Shown: positions 55,442 through 63,350, counted from the first letter of the stretch. The stretch is DNA of 64,000 nt from JAAFHB01 sp942493325 (GCA_942493325.1 OW818689.1:3224001-3288000); one strand, 5' to 3'. The notes: generated from the sequence alone by a model not told the origin. Numbers and translations are program-made.

Positions 55442-55504
55442 TGCCCAACCTAAAGGTCAGGGCAATTCAGGTCGAGGCATTTAAGATCGGAGCAATTCAT
55501 GTTC
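55442..55504. repeat. degenerate repeat block C after paralogue 2
   Basis: CCCAACC-TAAA-GGTCAGGG followed by three degenerate 15-bp units. Same family as blocks A and B. Confidence 0.75.
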
Positions 55505-55606
55505 TGTAAGCAAATTTAAAATTAATTGATAAAAATGTGGCAGATGATTTTATTGGCCCGATAATTGTCCATCTATTATCGGTTAGTTAGTTTGGTTAGT
55601 TTTAGT

Positions 55607-55643
55607 AAAAGGATGGAGCCGCCCGGTTTCATCCTTTTCATTT
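55607..55643 (-). terminator. hairpin at the end of the portal operon
   Basis: A perfect 9-bp stem AAAAGGATG ... CATCCTTTT with a 14-nt loop; T-rich on either strand. It can end both the leftward portal unit and the plus-strand cargo. Confidence 0.65.
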
Positions 55644-55659
55644 TAAATGATTTAATGAT

Positions 55660-55683
55660 TTGGACAATTTAGACAATTTAGAC
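55660..55683. repeat. TTGGACAATTT tandem repeat
   Basis: Three 9-bp units of TTGGACAAT type. Similar short arrays lie in several gaps of the portal operon (see 56223, 56817, 58654, 60552). Confidence 0.7.
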
Positions 55684-55718
55684 TCGTTTAAAACGCGTAG
55701 GTACATAAAATAAAATGG

Positions 55719-56186
55719 CTACCTGATTAAAACGCGAGTAATGTTCAGCACAGCATCGGCGTTTATTTCAGCCAATTTGTCGGCAAGTTCTGGAAGGGTT
55801 TGTTCGAGAATGGGATTGAACCAGGCTTCGGGAGTGCGGGGCCGGGGATTGGGTATGTGAAGTTTTGCTGTCCGGATGACGACTCCTCCTTGCATCTGGT
55901 AACCTCGACCCACGCCTTTATGGACGAAAACGCCATGCCGCTCGAAAATTAATGATGCCTTATCAATTACCCCATATTGTTTTGAAGTACGACCTGTAAT
56001 ACTGACCCGAAGTTTTGTTTCGGATCGGCCGGGGCGTGTGATAGTTCCTTCTTTTCCAAGCACAAATCGGGTGGTGCTTTCGCGTAAACGGCGTTGCACA
56101 AAAGATGACCATTTGTAGATGGCTTCGTTATGTGCTTTGGCATCAAAATTTCCGATGGAGTGGGTTGTGATTACTGAGGGGGACAT
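55719..56186 (-). CDS. head-tail joining protein, HK97 gp10-like
   Basis: 155 aa. Helical N-terminus with ESTTRFVLGKEGTITRPGR, a central strand region (YGVIDKASLIFERHGVFVHKGVGRGY), and PRPRTPEAWFNPILEQTLPELADKL, which has the pattern of gp10/virion-morphogenesis proteins of tail completion. It is the last gene of the portal unit and is followed by a terminator and the cargo block. Confidence 0.6.
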   Translation of the reverse strand: MSPSVITTHSIGNFDAKAHNEAIYKWSSFVQRRLRESTTRFVLGKEGTITRPGRSETKLRVSITGRTSKQYGVIDKASLIFERHGVFVHKGVGRGYQMQGGVVIRTAKLHIPNPRPRTPEAWFNPILEQTLPELADKLAEINADAVLNITRVLIR

Positions 56187-56222
56187 GGTGTTGTTTTGAG
56201 AAAATATTGGAAGTGAGAATAG

Positions 56223-56247
56223 TTGGACTAGTTGGACATGGTGGACC
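56223..56247. repeat. TTGGACTAG tandem repeat
   Basis: Three short TTGGAC-type units in the gap between two genes of the portal operon. Confidence 0.65.
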
Positions 56248-56273
56248 TTTGGAATTTTGGAAGGTTACAGAAA

Positions 56274-56786
56274 TTAGGGGATGTTGCAATTATAGTTCCA
56301 ATTGGTGGGATTAACGGTTGTGGAGAAAGGAGATATGATGGTGAAGGTGCAGCGGATGCCGAAGTTTTTATTGTTTTCGTTCGCGATTAGGGCGAATTCG
56401 ATGTTGTTCAAGTCGAAATCGCGGACGGCGTGGGCGGACGGATTAAACTTGTCGGACTTGATGCGGGCTATGATGTCGTCGCAGATGGTTTCGAGGCGAT
56501 CCCATAACTCGTGCATGGCATCGTAATCGCCACTGTCGTTCAGGTGATCGAGCAAAATAAAGGCACCGGTTCGCTCTTTGAGCACATTGTCGCTTTGCTT
56601 GTCGACCAATGAGAAGCGGTATCCTTCGAGGATTAACGCCGGATAATTGATGGTTTTTAATCCGGAAAGTACTTCTTCAATTTCGAAGCGGTAAAAATGC
56701 TTTTCGGCGGTGCTGTGGCGAATGGATTGGTGCTGGGTGGCCAGGGTAAGGAAGTAGTGGATGATGTCGGAGAAAGTGGAGTTCAT
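56274..56786 (-). CDS. phage head-tail protein of unknown function
   Basis: 170 aa. Helix-rich at the start (FSDIIHYFLTLATQHQSIRHSTAEKHFYRF), then EVLSGLKTINYPALILEGYRFSLVD, a strand-turn layout similar to tail-completion or connector proteins. No domain recognised by eye. Confidence 0.6.
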   Translation of the reverse strand: MNSTFSDIIHYFLTLATQHQSIRHSTAEKHFYRFEIEEVLSGLKTINYPALILEGYRFSLVDKQSDNVLKERTGAFILLDHLNDSGDYDAMHELWDRLETICDDIIARIKSDKFNPSAHAVRDFDLNNIEFALIANENNKNFGIRCTFTIISPFSTTVNPTNWNYNCNIP

Positions 56787-56816
56787 TTTGAGTGGGAATT
56801 AAGAGATTAAAAAAAG

Positions 56817-56844
56817 TTGGACGATTAGGACAATGTGGACGATT
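56817..56844. repeat. TTGGACGAT tandem repeat
   Basis: Three units of TTGGACGATTAGGAC type, abutting the stop codon of the 263-aa gene. Confidence 0.65.
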
Positions 56845-57634
56845 AAGTAGTACGGGCATGTTCTTTGTATTTCTGGGTGAGATATCCTAAGACGGTGTGG
56901 ATGGGGAGTTTGGCGTACTGGTTGCGATGGATGAGGTCGTCGGCGACTAAAGAATCAAACAAATTGAGCCAGCCCGATTTATGAGCTACTGCAACGCCAA
57001 CAGGTTGCTTCGCTTCGCTCGCAATGACAGCACCTCGACTTCGCTCGGTGACCGGAGCGTGGGCAAAGACGAGGGGGTAGGATTGCTGGAGCCAGATGAT
57101 GATAAGGGAATAATTGTAGGCGATTGACAGGCGATCGGTGAGGCGGGTTTTGGAGATTAACGGGGCTTTTAAAGTGAGAGTTTTCTCGCTAAATTTCTCG
57201 CCAGGGTACATGTACAGAGAGGCGATGAATTTATTCAAGGTTTCGGGATCTTTATTAGCCAGCCAATCGGCATAATAGGTGTCGGCAAAAATGAACTGGC
57301 CAAAGGTCATTCCCTCCAGTTTTGGTTTGGGGGAACAAAGCTTCGTGCCGTGCAGTTTCCGGATGAAAAATATGCCAGGAAAATCACCCAAATTTTTGAA
57401 GAAACATATTTCACCGGAGAGTTTTAGCAGGTGAAACGGGGAAAGCATCCGTAGAACATGCTCAGAAATTGAAGTGAGCACTGACAGGAAATGAAAATCC
57501 GTTTCGGTGCCGTTGATGTTCCGTGCAATTTCGGTAAACTGTTTAACGGTTAATTCACTCCAGGAAGCGGGCAAACGGCCTTTCACCCTCCGGGTGAAAA
57601 AGAGCACGGGGTATTCGATTTGGAGAGTGATCAT
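56843..57634 (-). CDS. phage protein carrying an in-frame REP-like insertion
   Basis: 263 aa. The body (WSELTVKQFTEIARNINGTE, GMTFGQFIFADTYYADWL, DPETLNKFIASLYMYPGEKFSE) looks like a small tail-assembly or chaperone-type protein. Residues about 193-212 read VTERSRGAVIASEAKQPVG, encoded by a GC-rich repeat (57003-57059) that is non-coding elsewhere. The frame continues correctly afterwards (AHKSGWLNLFDSLVADDLIHRNQYAKLPIHTVLGYL). It overlaps the upstream gene by four bases. Confidence 0.65.
   Translation of the reverse strand: MITLQIEYPVLFFTRRVKGRLPASWSELTVKQFTEIARNINGTETDFHFLSVLTSISEHVLRMLSPFHLLKLSGEICFFKNLGDFPGIFFIRKLHGTKLCSPKPKLEGMTFGQFIFADTYYADWLANKDPETLNKFIASLYMYPGEKFSEKTLTLKAPLISKTRLTDRLSIAYNYSLIIIWLQQSYPLVFAHAPVTERSRGAVIASEAKQPVGVAVAHKSGWLNLFDSLVADDLIHRNQYAKLPIHTVLGYLTQKYKEHARTT
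57003..57059. repeat. REP-like element inside a coding region
   Basis: GGTTGCTTCGCTTCGCTCGC followed by AATGAC and GACTTCGCTCGGTGACC. The first half recurs at 60108-60133 and the second half at 63411-63427 (one mismatch). Confidence 0.82.
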
Positions 57635-58629
57635 GACCAGAAAGTTTTTTTGTCGGTGTTGTTTCGCCGGAATAATTTACCGGTTGAAGGGGGAACTTCT
57701 GACCACAATGACGCATTTGCCGTGAGGTAACTACGCAGCAAGTCGAGGTACGCATTGCCTAAAGCGCGGTTACGCTGTGCAAGGGCAAGGATACGGTCAG
57801 AAGCGGCTGGCGCGTGATTGGTGTCGTTGGGATAAATGGCCGCCACGGCTGTAAAATACAACCCATTATCCGTTAGATCGGCCCCACTTTCCTCCATCAG
57901 CATCGCGGATGCCAGGTAAGCCAAAGGTTTGCGGATGTATGGAAGCAACGACAAAACTTTGGAGGCCGGGTTTTCTTTGGCCAGCTCAGCCTTCGCATAG
58001 GCATACGCGACCGGGCCAAGGATAGGCGCAATATCGGTATCTTCGAGGAGCTGAATGTGGGATTTCATCCGTAAAAACGTAAGCCGGCTGTTGTTGATGA
58101 AAACAATGTCGTTGAAAATGTACGTCGTTGGAATGAACGAGGTTTTCATTACTGAAAACGCGGGAGACTGGGTGAAGGCTTCGAAATCGGCGAGGTTCAA
58201 TTCGAGGTATTGCAGGACAGTGTCGAGCCCATTGAAGCCGCTCGTACGCAGGTAATTTTTAAGGTTATCTTCCTGGTACTTGTAAAGGCCTTTCACGGTA
58301 GTTGTCTCCGTACGCTTGAAACCGCCATCAGTGATCAGCGAATTCAAGACATCGAAGCCAATCCAGTACGCGATGTGGATTACCGCCGACTGAGCCAGGC
58401 GGAGTAACTGAAACGTTTTTTGCTCTGACTCGGTAAGCTCTGCCAAAAATTCTGTTTCCTGAAAGGCGATTAGTTGTTCGTACAGAACGGCACCTATGAC
58501 CGGAAGAAGGTAATCGCGCTCGGCATTGATAATATGGGGGGCCACGAGATTGAAGTCGGAGGAGGCGCTCACGGAGAGGAAGGTGCGGATTTGCTCCATC
58601 CTGGGGTTGTTTTCTTTGGTGAAGAGCAT
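57631..58629 (-). CDS. connector-like phage protein (DUF6712-like)
   Basis: 332 aa. Helical, with MEQIRTFLSVSASSDFNLVAPHIINAERDYLLPVIGAVLYEQL at the start and FQLLRLAQSAVIHIAYWIGFDVLNSLI next. This composition matches the DUF6712 type of protein found beside portal genes of Bacteroidota phages, which I take to be a head-tail connector. It is not a capsid protein by length or pattern. It overlaps the 263-aa gene by four bases. Confidence 0.62.
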   Translation of the reverse strand: MLFTKENNPRMEQIRTFLSVSASSDFNLVAPHIINAERDYLLPVIGAVLYEQLIAFQETEFLAELTESEQKTFQLLRLAQSAVIHIAYWIGFDVLNSLITDGGFKRTETTTVKGLYKYQEDNLKNYLRTSGFNGLDTVLQYLELNLADFEAFTQSPAFSVMKTSFIPTTYIFNDIVFINNSRLTFLRMKSHIQLLEDTDIAPILGPVAYAYAKAELAKENPASKVLSLLPYIRKPLAYLASAMLMEESGADLTDNGLYFTAVAAIYPNDTNHAPAASDRILALAQRNRALGNAYLDLLRSYLTANASLWSEVPPSTGKLFRRNNTDKKTFWS

Positions 58630-58653
58630 GGTAGAAGAAATAAAGGGTGAAAG

Positions 58654-58681
58654 TTGGACTATTGGGACTGTTTGGACTATT
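58654..58681. repeat. TTGGACTATT tandem repeat
   Basis: Three TTGGACTATT-type units between the portal gene and the connector gene. Confidence 0.65.
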
Positions 58682-58715
58682 AAAAATTACACGGATTGTA
58701 ACGGATTTCACGGAT

Positions 58716-60074
58716 CTAAGAAAGAGTTTTTGTAGTGCCGGTACCGGTGTCAAGGGTGGTGAGGACGGTGTTGCGGAAACGCCATTCGATGTCTTCATCG
58801 GCGCCGTTGTAGCGAATGAACAGTTCGAGGGGATCGAGCAAATCCTGACGGTCGAGCCAGCAGTTGGCAATGTTGACCAGATACGCCTCGCGGATATTGC
58901 TGCCGCCCTGGTTGCCCGCATAAGTACCTCCGGGCATTCCGGCCCCGAGAACATTGGGATTGACCATGATTGAAAACATGATCTCGGAATTGGCCGCCGC
59001 AGAAGTAACCAGGTTCTGCTCGTTACTCAGCTTGTTCTCGAGCGGTTTGATGATCCATTGCTCCTCCGCTCTTCCGTTCTGCGGATTGATCTCAAAAAAC
59101 GTGAAGATCGGTTTATCGGCATTGCCTGTGCCACACAAATTGGCCTCGATGGAATCCATATAAGATTCGATGGCCTGCTTGCGGAGTTCGGTATTGGGAA
59201 AATCGGTTTTCGGAAATTGTTTATCCCAAAAGGCATACGGAATCTGAATGTGCCATTTCCAGGTGATCTGGTTCTCGTAGGCTTTTCTTAAGAAAGAAGG
59301 GACCTGTTTGGCAATGTCGATCCAGCCTGCCAGGTAAGCAGCCCACCAGATGGCGGAACTGTAATATTCGCCATTTCCCCACGAATCGCGGATAACCAGG
59401 ATAAACGATTTGCCGGAAGTTTTACCGCCCCAGCGACGGCGCTGAAGATCGGCAAACGGATCGTACTCGTCGAGTACCTCGAAAACCTGGTACTGACCCT
59501 CCCCCGGGGAATCGGGCCATTTGCCGGACACCACGCATTTGTTGATCACCCCATTCTGATCGGCAATGCTCAAGCGGCAGTACTTGGCATTGATAGTGTT
59601 GATGCCCACGATTTTTGACCCGTCGGCATTCATGATTACCTGAACGAAGGCACAGCCGAATTTCAGGTAATCGCGCAGTGCTTTTGCCATGTAGCGGCGC
59701 ACCAACCGTGAATTGGCAAAGGTTAACAGCGTTTTATCTTTCACGCGCTCGAGGATTTCGTTGCCCTGCTCGTCGTAATCGCTGACCTTGCACGCAAAAA
59801 TACCCTGGCCAAGGGTAAAATTTCGCGTGAACTTCAGACCAGTATTTAAGACGCCGACACTTGCAATGATCTGATCGGCACGCGTGGGAAAATCGTTGGA
59901 ACTTCCCCAGGAGGCTATCTTAACGTCGCCAACCACCAGGTAATCTTCGTCGGGATATTTGGGTTGCAGGATATTTTTGGGCTTCTCGGCAGGGGTTCCT
60001 GTGGTAGTGGCCTGGTAGCTTTTGCCGTAGGCGATTAATGGAGTGCCGGAGGGGTTGAAGAGGATTTGTGACAT
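58716..60074 (-). CDS. portal-like protein
   Basis: 452 aa. N-terminal region with WGSSNDFPTRADQIIASVGVLNTGLKFTRNFTLGQGIFA, a clip/stem-like helix-strand middle (VRRYMAKALRDYLKFGCAFVQVIMN, YCRLSIADQNG) and the C-terminal portal-like helix EAYLVNIANCWLDRQDLLDPLELFIRYNGADEDIEWRFRNTVL. These are the usual features of phage portals, at typical length. It is unusual that no terminase gene lies before it. Confidence 0.75.
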   Translation of the reverse strand: MSQILFNPSGTPLIAYGKSYQATTTGTPAEKPKNILQPKYPDEDYLVVGDVKIASWGSSNDFPTRADQIIASVGVLNTGLKFTRNFTLGQGIFACKVSDYDEQGNEILERVKDKTLLTFANSRLVRRYMAKALRDYLKFGCAFVQVIMNADGSKIVGINTINAKYCRLSIADQNGVINKCVVSGKWPDSPGEGQYQVFEVLDEYDPFADLQRRRWGGKTSGKSFILVIRDSWGNGEYYSSAIWWAAYLAGWIDIAKQVPSFLRKAYENQITWKWHIQIPYAFWDKQFPKTDFPNTELRKQAIESYMDSIEANLCGTGNADKPIFTFFEINPQNGRAEEQWIIKPLENKLSNEQNLVTSAAANSEIMFSIMVNPNVLGAGMPGGTYAGNQGGSNIREAYLVNIANCWLDRQDLLDPLELFIRYNGADEDIEWRFRNTVLTTLDTGTGTTKTLS

Positions 60075-60103
60075 TTATGATTTACGATTTATGATTTATG
60101 ATT
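60075..60103. repeat. GATTTATGATTTA simple repeat
   Basis: Three tandem variants directly after the 93-aa gene's REP unit. Related to 29941-29979. Confidence 0.65.
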
Positions 60104-60107
60104 AAGG

Positions 60108-60133
60108 GGTTGCTTCGCTTCGCTCGCAATGAC
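60108..60133. repeat. REP-like element
   Basis: Matches the first half of the 57003-57059 element exactly over GGTTGCTTCGCTTCGCTCGC and AATGAC. It lies directly beside the stop codon of the 93-aa gene. Confidence 0.8.
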
Positions 60134-60134
60134 A

Positions 60135-60416
60135 TTAAAGTTTGATTTTTTTGCCGTTCCATTCGGTGATGCCGTCGATGTGGACGGGGGTGACGTGACC
60201 GGAGGCGTTATTATTGAAATCGACGGGAAGAATGCCGCGCATGGAGTTGTCGCTCATGTTGAAGCGGAGACCAGCGGACACGGCCCGGGGAACATAAACG
60301 AGCTCTCCGTTTTTCTTCACGAATTTGATCGAGAAGGTGACGGGCTTGCCATCGGGGGTTTCTTTTAACTCGAACTCCTGGAGGGCGAGGGAGCGGGGGA
60401 TGTATTGTGGAAACAT
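60135..60416 (-). CDS. first gene of the portal unit, unknown
   Basis: 93 aa: MFPQYIPRSLALQEFELKET, then strand-rich FSIKFVKKNGELVYVPRAVSAGLRFNMSDNSMRGI and IDGITEWNGKKIKL. No recognised family. It is the first gene after P1 with a leader of about 180 nt, and is followed by the portal gene. Confidence 0.6.
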   Translation of the reverse strand: MFPQYIPRSLALQEFELKETPDGKPVTFSIKFVKKNGELVYVPRAVSAGLRFNMSDNSMRGILPVDFNNNASGHVTPVHIDGITEWNGKKIKL

Positions 60417-60551
60417 ATTTCACGAATTAAAACGAATTACACGAATTGGATTACACGGATCCCGAATCCCGAATCGTAAACTCTCGGGACATGTCGCTAC
60501 GCTCTCGGGACGGATTACGCGGATTGAATTACGCGAACTGAAGAATTGAAA

Positions 60552-60576
60552 TTGGACGATTTGGACGATTATGACC
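60552..60576. repeat. TTGGACGAT tandem repeat
   Basis: Three TTGGACGAT-type units in the leader of the portal unit. Confidence 0.65.
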
Positions 60577-60601
60577 ATTAAGGATTATGCTAATTCAGGG
60601 G

Positions 60602-60638
60602 TGAAGGTAGAGGGAGGGAATGGAGAGGGAAAGGACAA
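60602..60638 (-). promoter_or_regulatory. element promoter signature P1
   Basis: TTGTCCTTTC (60638-60629), 19 nt, then TACCTTCA (60609-60602). It is the first of the four signatures. The leader to the first gene is about 180 nt, longer than for P2-P4, and is filled with repeats. Confidence 0.62.
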
Positions 60639-60699
60639 AAAAAGATTACAGTGTGTTGGACATTGGAATTACGTTGATTATTGTTTTCTTTGTTATTGA

Positions 60700-60718
60700 T
60701 GATCATAAATTATGATCA
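60700..60718. promoter_or_regulatory. possible operator palindrome
   Basis: TGATCAT and ATGATCA arms are separated by 5 bp, between P1 and the histidine kinase. No regulator with a matching site is identifiable. Confidence 0.35.
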
Positions 60719-60912
60719 ATTAAAATAACCGTAATGGGATGAAAAAACATCAATGAATCGTTAAATGAATGTTTCTTTGTATTCTTATGGCTAAACCCAA
60801 GATGATTTCAATGCTGAAAATAATTGTAATGGTTGCAAAAATTGAATTGTAACAGCCAATGCAAAAGAATGAACTACAACTAAAAAATTTTCTGTTTTTA
60901 AAGGATATTATT

Positions 60913-62985
60913 ATGAATGACCAAGATAAAACTAAAGAAGAACTAATTAAAGAGTTAAAGGAATTGCGGCAAGAGAATGATTTATTGAAGTTATCGTATG
61001 CAAAATACATTGCTGAAAGCAAGCATGCAGAAGAGGGTGCAATCGAGGAAATTTCCCAAGTCAATCATACAGAGGAGAAGATCAGAGAAAAAGACATCCT
61101 GTTTAGAAAGCTTTCTTTAAATGTTTCAGATTTAATTTTTCAGTTTACCCGGAGACCTGACGGAACTTATTTTGTTCCGATTGCTTCAGAAGGTATCAGA
61201 AACATTTTTGGATGTTCACCGGAAGATGTACTTGAAGACTTTGGTCCAATTGCCAGGGTTATCTATCCAGAAGATTCAGTAAGGGTCATTAATGATATTG
61301 AATATTCTGCGAAACATTTGAATTTTTTTACCTGTGAATTCAGAGTGCAAATACCCGGTAAGGCTATCCAATGGATCTATTCCAAGTCAACGCCTGAAAA
61401 ATTGCCTGATGGAAGTATTACCTGGTATGGATTTAATGCTGACATCACTGAGCGCAAGCATGCAGAAGAAGAGGTTAAAAAGCTTTCACAGGCGGTTGAA
61501 CAAAGCCCAATTTCAGTGATTTTAACTGATACAAACGGATATATAGACTATGTAAATCCGAAAGTACTTGAAATTACCGGTTATAGTTTAAATGAATTAT
61601 TGGGCAAAAATCCGAAAATATTTAGTTCAGGAGAAACACCCAAAGAACATTATCGAGTACTTTGGGATACAATTTCGTCAGGTAAAGCATGGCGTGGTGA
61701 ATTTCACAATAAAAAGAAAAACGGTCAGTTTTTCTGGGAACTTGCTACAATATCTCCTATTTTAAATGAAAAAGGAAAAATCACACATTATCTTGCCGTT
61801 AAAGAAGATATCACTGAGCGGAAACAAATACTTGAAGATTTGACTATCGCAAAAGAACACGCAGAGGAAAGCGACCGCTTAAAATCGGCATTCCTTGCCA
61901 ATATGAGCCACGAAATACGCACCCCCATGAACGGCATTCTGGGATTTGCTGAACTGCTTAAAGAGCCAAAACTATCAGAAATAGAGCAGCAGGAATACAT
62001 CAATATTATTGAGAAGAGTGGTATACGTATGCTAAGTATCATTAACGATATCGTTAATATTTCGAAAGTAGAATCAGGCTTAATGGAAATTTCAATTAAA
62101 GAGACAAATATAAATGAGCAGATTGAATACATTTACACCTTCTTTAAACTTGAAGCAGATCAACGAAGAATACAATTAAGCTTTAGAAATTCGCTCCCAT
62201 CAAAAGCCTGCATCATTAAAACGGACCGGGAAAAAGTTTATGCGATACTGACCAACCTGGTTAAAAACGCCATGAAATTTACTAAAGCAGGTTCAATTGT
62301 ACTGGGATATGAGAAGAAAGGCAATTATCTTGAATTTTTTGTGAAAGATACAGGTCCAGGTGTGTCTCATGAACAAAAAGAAATCATTTTTGAAAGGTTC
62401 AGGCAAGGTAATGAATCACTGAACCGAAATTATGAAGGAGCCGGATTGGGATTATCTATTTCGAAGGCTTATGTAGAAATGCTTGGTGGAAAAATATGGG
62501 TTGAAAGCGAAACAGGAATAGGTTCAACCTTTTATTTTACCCTTCCGAACAATGGAAAACCGGAAAAACGTGAAATGCTTGAGAACATTGTTTCAATTGA
62601 ACCAAAAAATAATCAGAATAAAGATTTAATTATATTAGTTGCCGAAGACGATAAAGTATCAGAAAAACTAATATCGCTGACTGTCAGAACAATTAGCAAA
62701 GAAGTTTTAAATGCCGGAACAGGAATTGAAGCTATTGAAGCATGCCGTAATAACCCTAAAATTAATTTAATATTGATGGATATTAAATTACCTGAAATGG
62801 ATGGATACGAAGCCACCCGAAGAATACGACAATTTAACAAAGAAGTGATCATTATTGCACAAACAGCTAATGCGCTAACTGGTGATAGAGAATTGGCACT
62901 TAATGTCGGATGTAATGATTTTATTTCTAAGCCGATTAATAAATTCAAATTAATGTCATTAATAAATATGCATTGCCATAAATAA
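60913..62985 (+). CDS. hybrid histidine kinase, PAS-PAS-HisKA-HATPase-REC
   Basis: 690 aa from the ATG at 60913, which has AAAGGA 8 bp upstream. An ATG at 60859 would add 18 residues. A short coiled coil (10-50), two PAS domains (about 70-180 and 195-310, each followed by a PAC-like ADITERKHAEE or EDITERKQ), HisKA with His333 (MSHEIRTPMNG), HATPase motifs N (LTNLVKNAMKFTKAG), G1 (VKDTGPGVS), G2 (GAGLGLSISK), and a C-terminal receiver with Asp623 (LILMDIKLPEMDG) and the Lys of ISKPI. No transmembrane segments, so the signal is cytoplasmic. No separate output protein is adjacent. Confidence 0.93.
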   Translation: MNDQDKTKEELIKELKELRQENDLLKLSYAKYIAESKHAEEGAIEEISQVNHTEEKIREKDILFRKLSLNVSDLIFQFTRRPDGTYFVPIASEGIRNIFGCSPEDVLEDFGPIARVIYPEDSVRVINDIEYSAKHLNFFTCEFRVQIPGKAIQWIYSKSTPEKLPDGSITWYGFNADITERKHAEEEVKKLSQAVEQSPISVILTDTNGYIDYVNPKVLEITGYSLNELLGKNPKIFSSGETPKEHYRVLWDTISSGKAWRGEFHNKKKNGQFFWELATISPILNEKGKITHYLAVKEDITERKQILEDLTIAKEHAEESDRLKSAFLANMSHEIRTPMNGILGFAELLKEPKLSEIEQQEYINIIEKSGIRMLSIINDIVNISKVESGLMEISIKETNINEQIEYIYTFFKLEADQRRIQLSFRNSLPSKACIIKTDREKVYAILTNLVKNAMKFTKAGSIVLGYEKKGNYLEFFVKDTGPGVSHEQKEIIFERFRQGNESLNRNYEGAGLGLSISKAYVEMLGGKIWVESETGIGSTFYFTLPNNGKPEKREMLENIVSIEPKNNQNKDLIILVAEDDKVSEKLISLTVRTISKEVLNAGTGIEAIEACRNNPKINLILMDIKLPEMDGYEATRRIRQFNKEVIIIAQTANALTGDRELALNVGCNDFISKPINKFKLMSLINMHCHK

Positions 62986-63186
62986 ATTAAAATTTGCAAA
63001 TTAAACCACAGGTAATAAAGCACATCGCATTATTATTTGATAAATTTGTACTATTTTCGATGGTAATTAAACCATTAAGTATCGAAAGCCATCGTATTGG
63101 TAGCTAAAATTCATAAAATCCGGAAACCTTTTAATGAATCAGACGTAAAGGTATATAAGGTTAAATTAGATTAGGATAGGGATTGA

Positions 63187-63226
63187 AAAAATGCCTTCAA
63201 GGATTTATTCTTGAGGGCATTTTGAT
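63187..63226 (+). terminator. intrinsic terminator
   Basis: AAAATGCCTTCAAG pairs with CTTGAGGGCATTTT with one mismatch and an 8-nt loop. Adequate T-tract. Confidence 0.75.
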
Positions 63227-63350
63227 GTTAAAAAGTTATTCCTCAAAAAATTCTGAAAAAAATTCTCTTTTAATACAGTATGAATGACATATTTTTGCAT
63301 ATTTGTTCTTCATTAACCTTTCCAATTTTTTCATAATTTCAAGTTTCTGT

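Larger units (their letters stand above)
60417..60858. other. right-edge intergenic region of the element
   Basis: Holds ACACGAATT/GGATTACGCGG simple repeats, a direct repeat CTCTCGGGAC (60481-60490 and 60502-60511), a TTGGACGAT array (60552-60576), the P1 signature, and the palindrome TGATCAT-aaatt-ATGATCA (60700-60718), which could be an operator. No gene is supported. The right attachment site is expected near here but I could not find it. Confidence 0.55.

Noticed and set aside
54527..55504. CRISPR-like array of 15-bp repeats
   Set aside because: Units are directly adjacent without spacers, too short, and no cas genes are present.
32800..60860. Attachment-site direct repeat (attL/attR)
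   Set aside because: I compared the integrase-side flank with the 60.4-60.9 kb region by eye and found no convincing shared core, and there is no tRNA at either edge. A search against an unoccupied genome would be decisive.
63061..63175. 31-codon reading frame (…IVLVAKIHKIRKPFNESDV…) downstream of the kinase
   Set aside because: It looks protein-like but has no ATG and no ribosome-binding site, so it was left as part of a possible RNA or a gene remnant.
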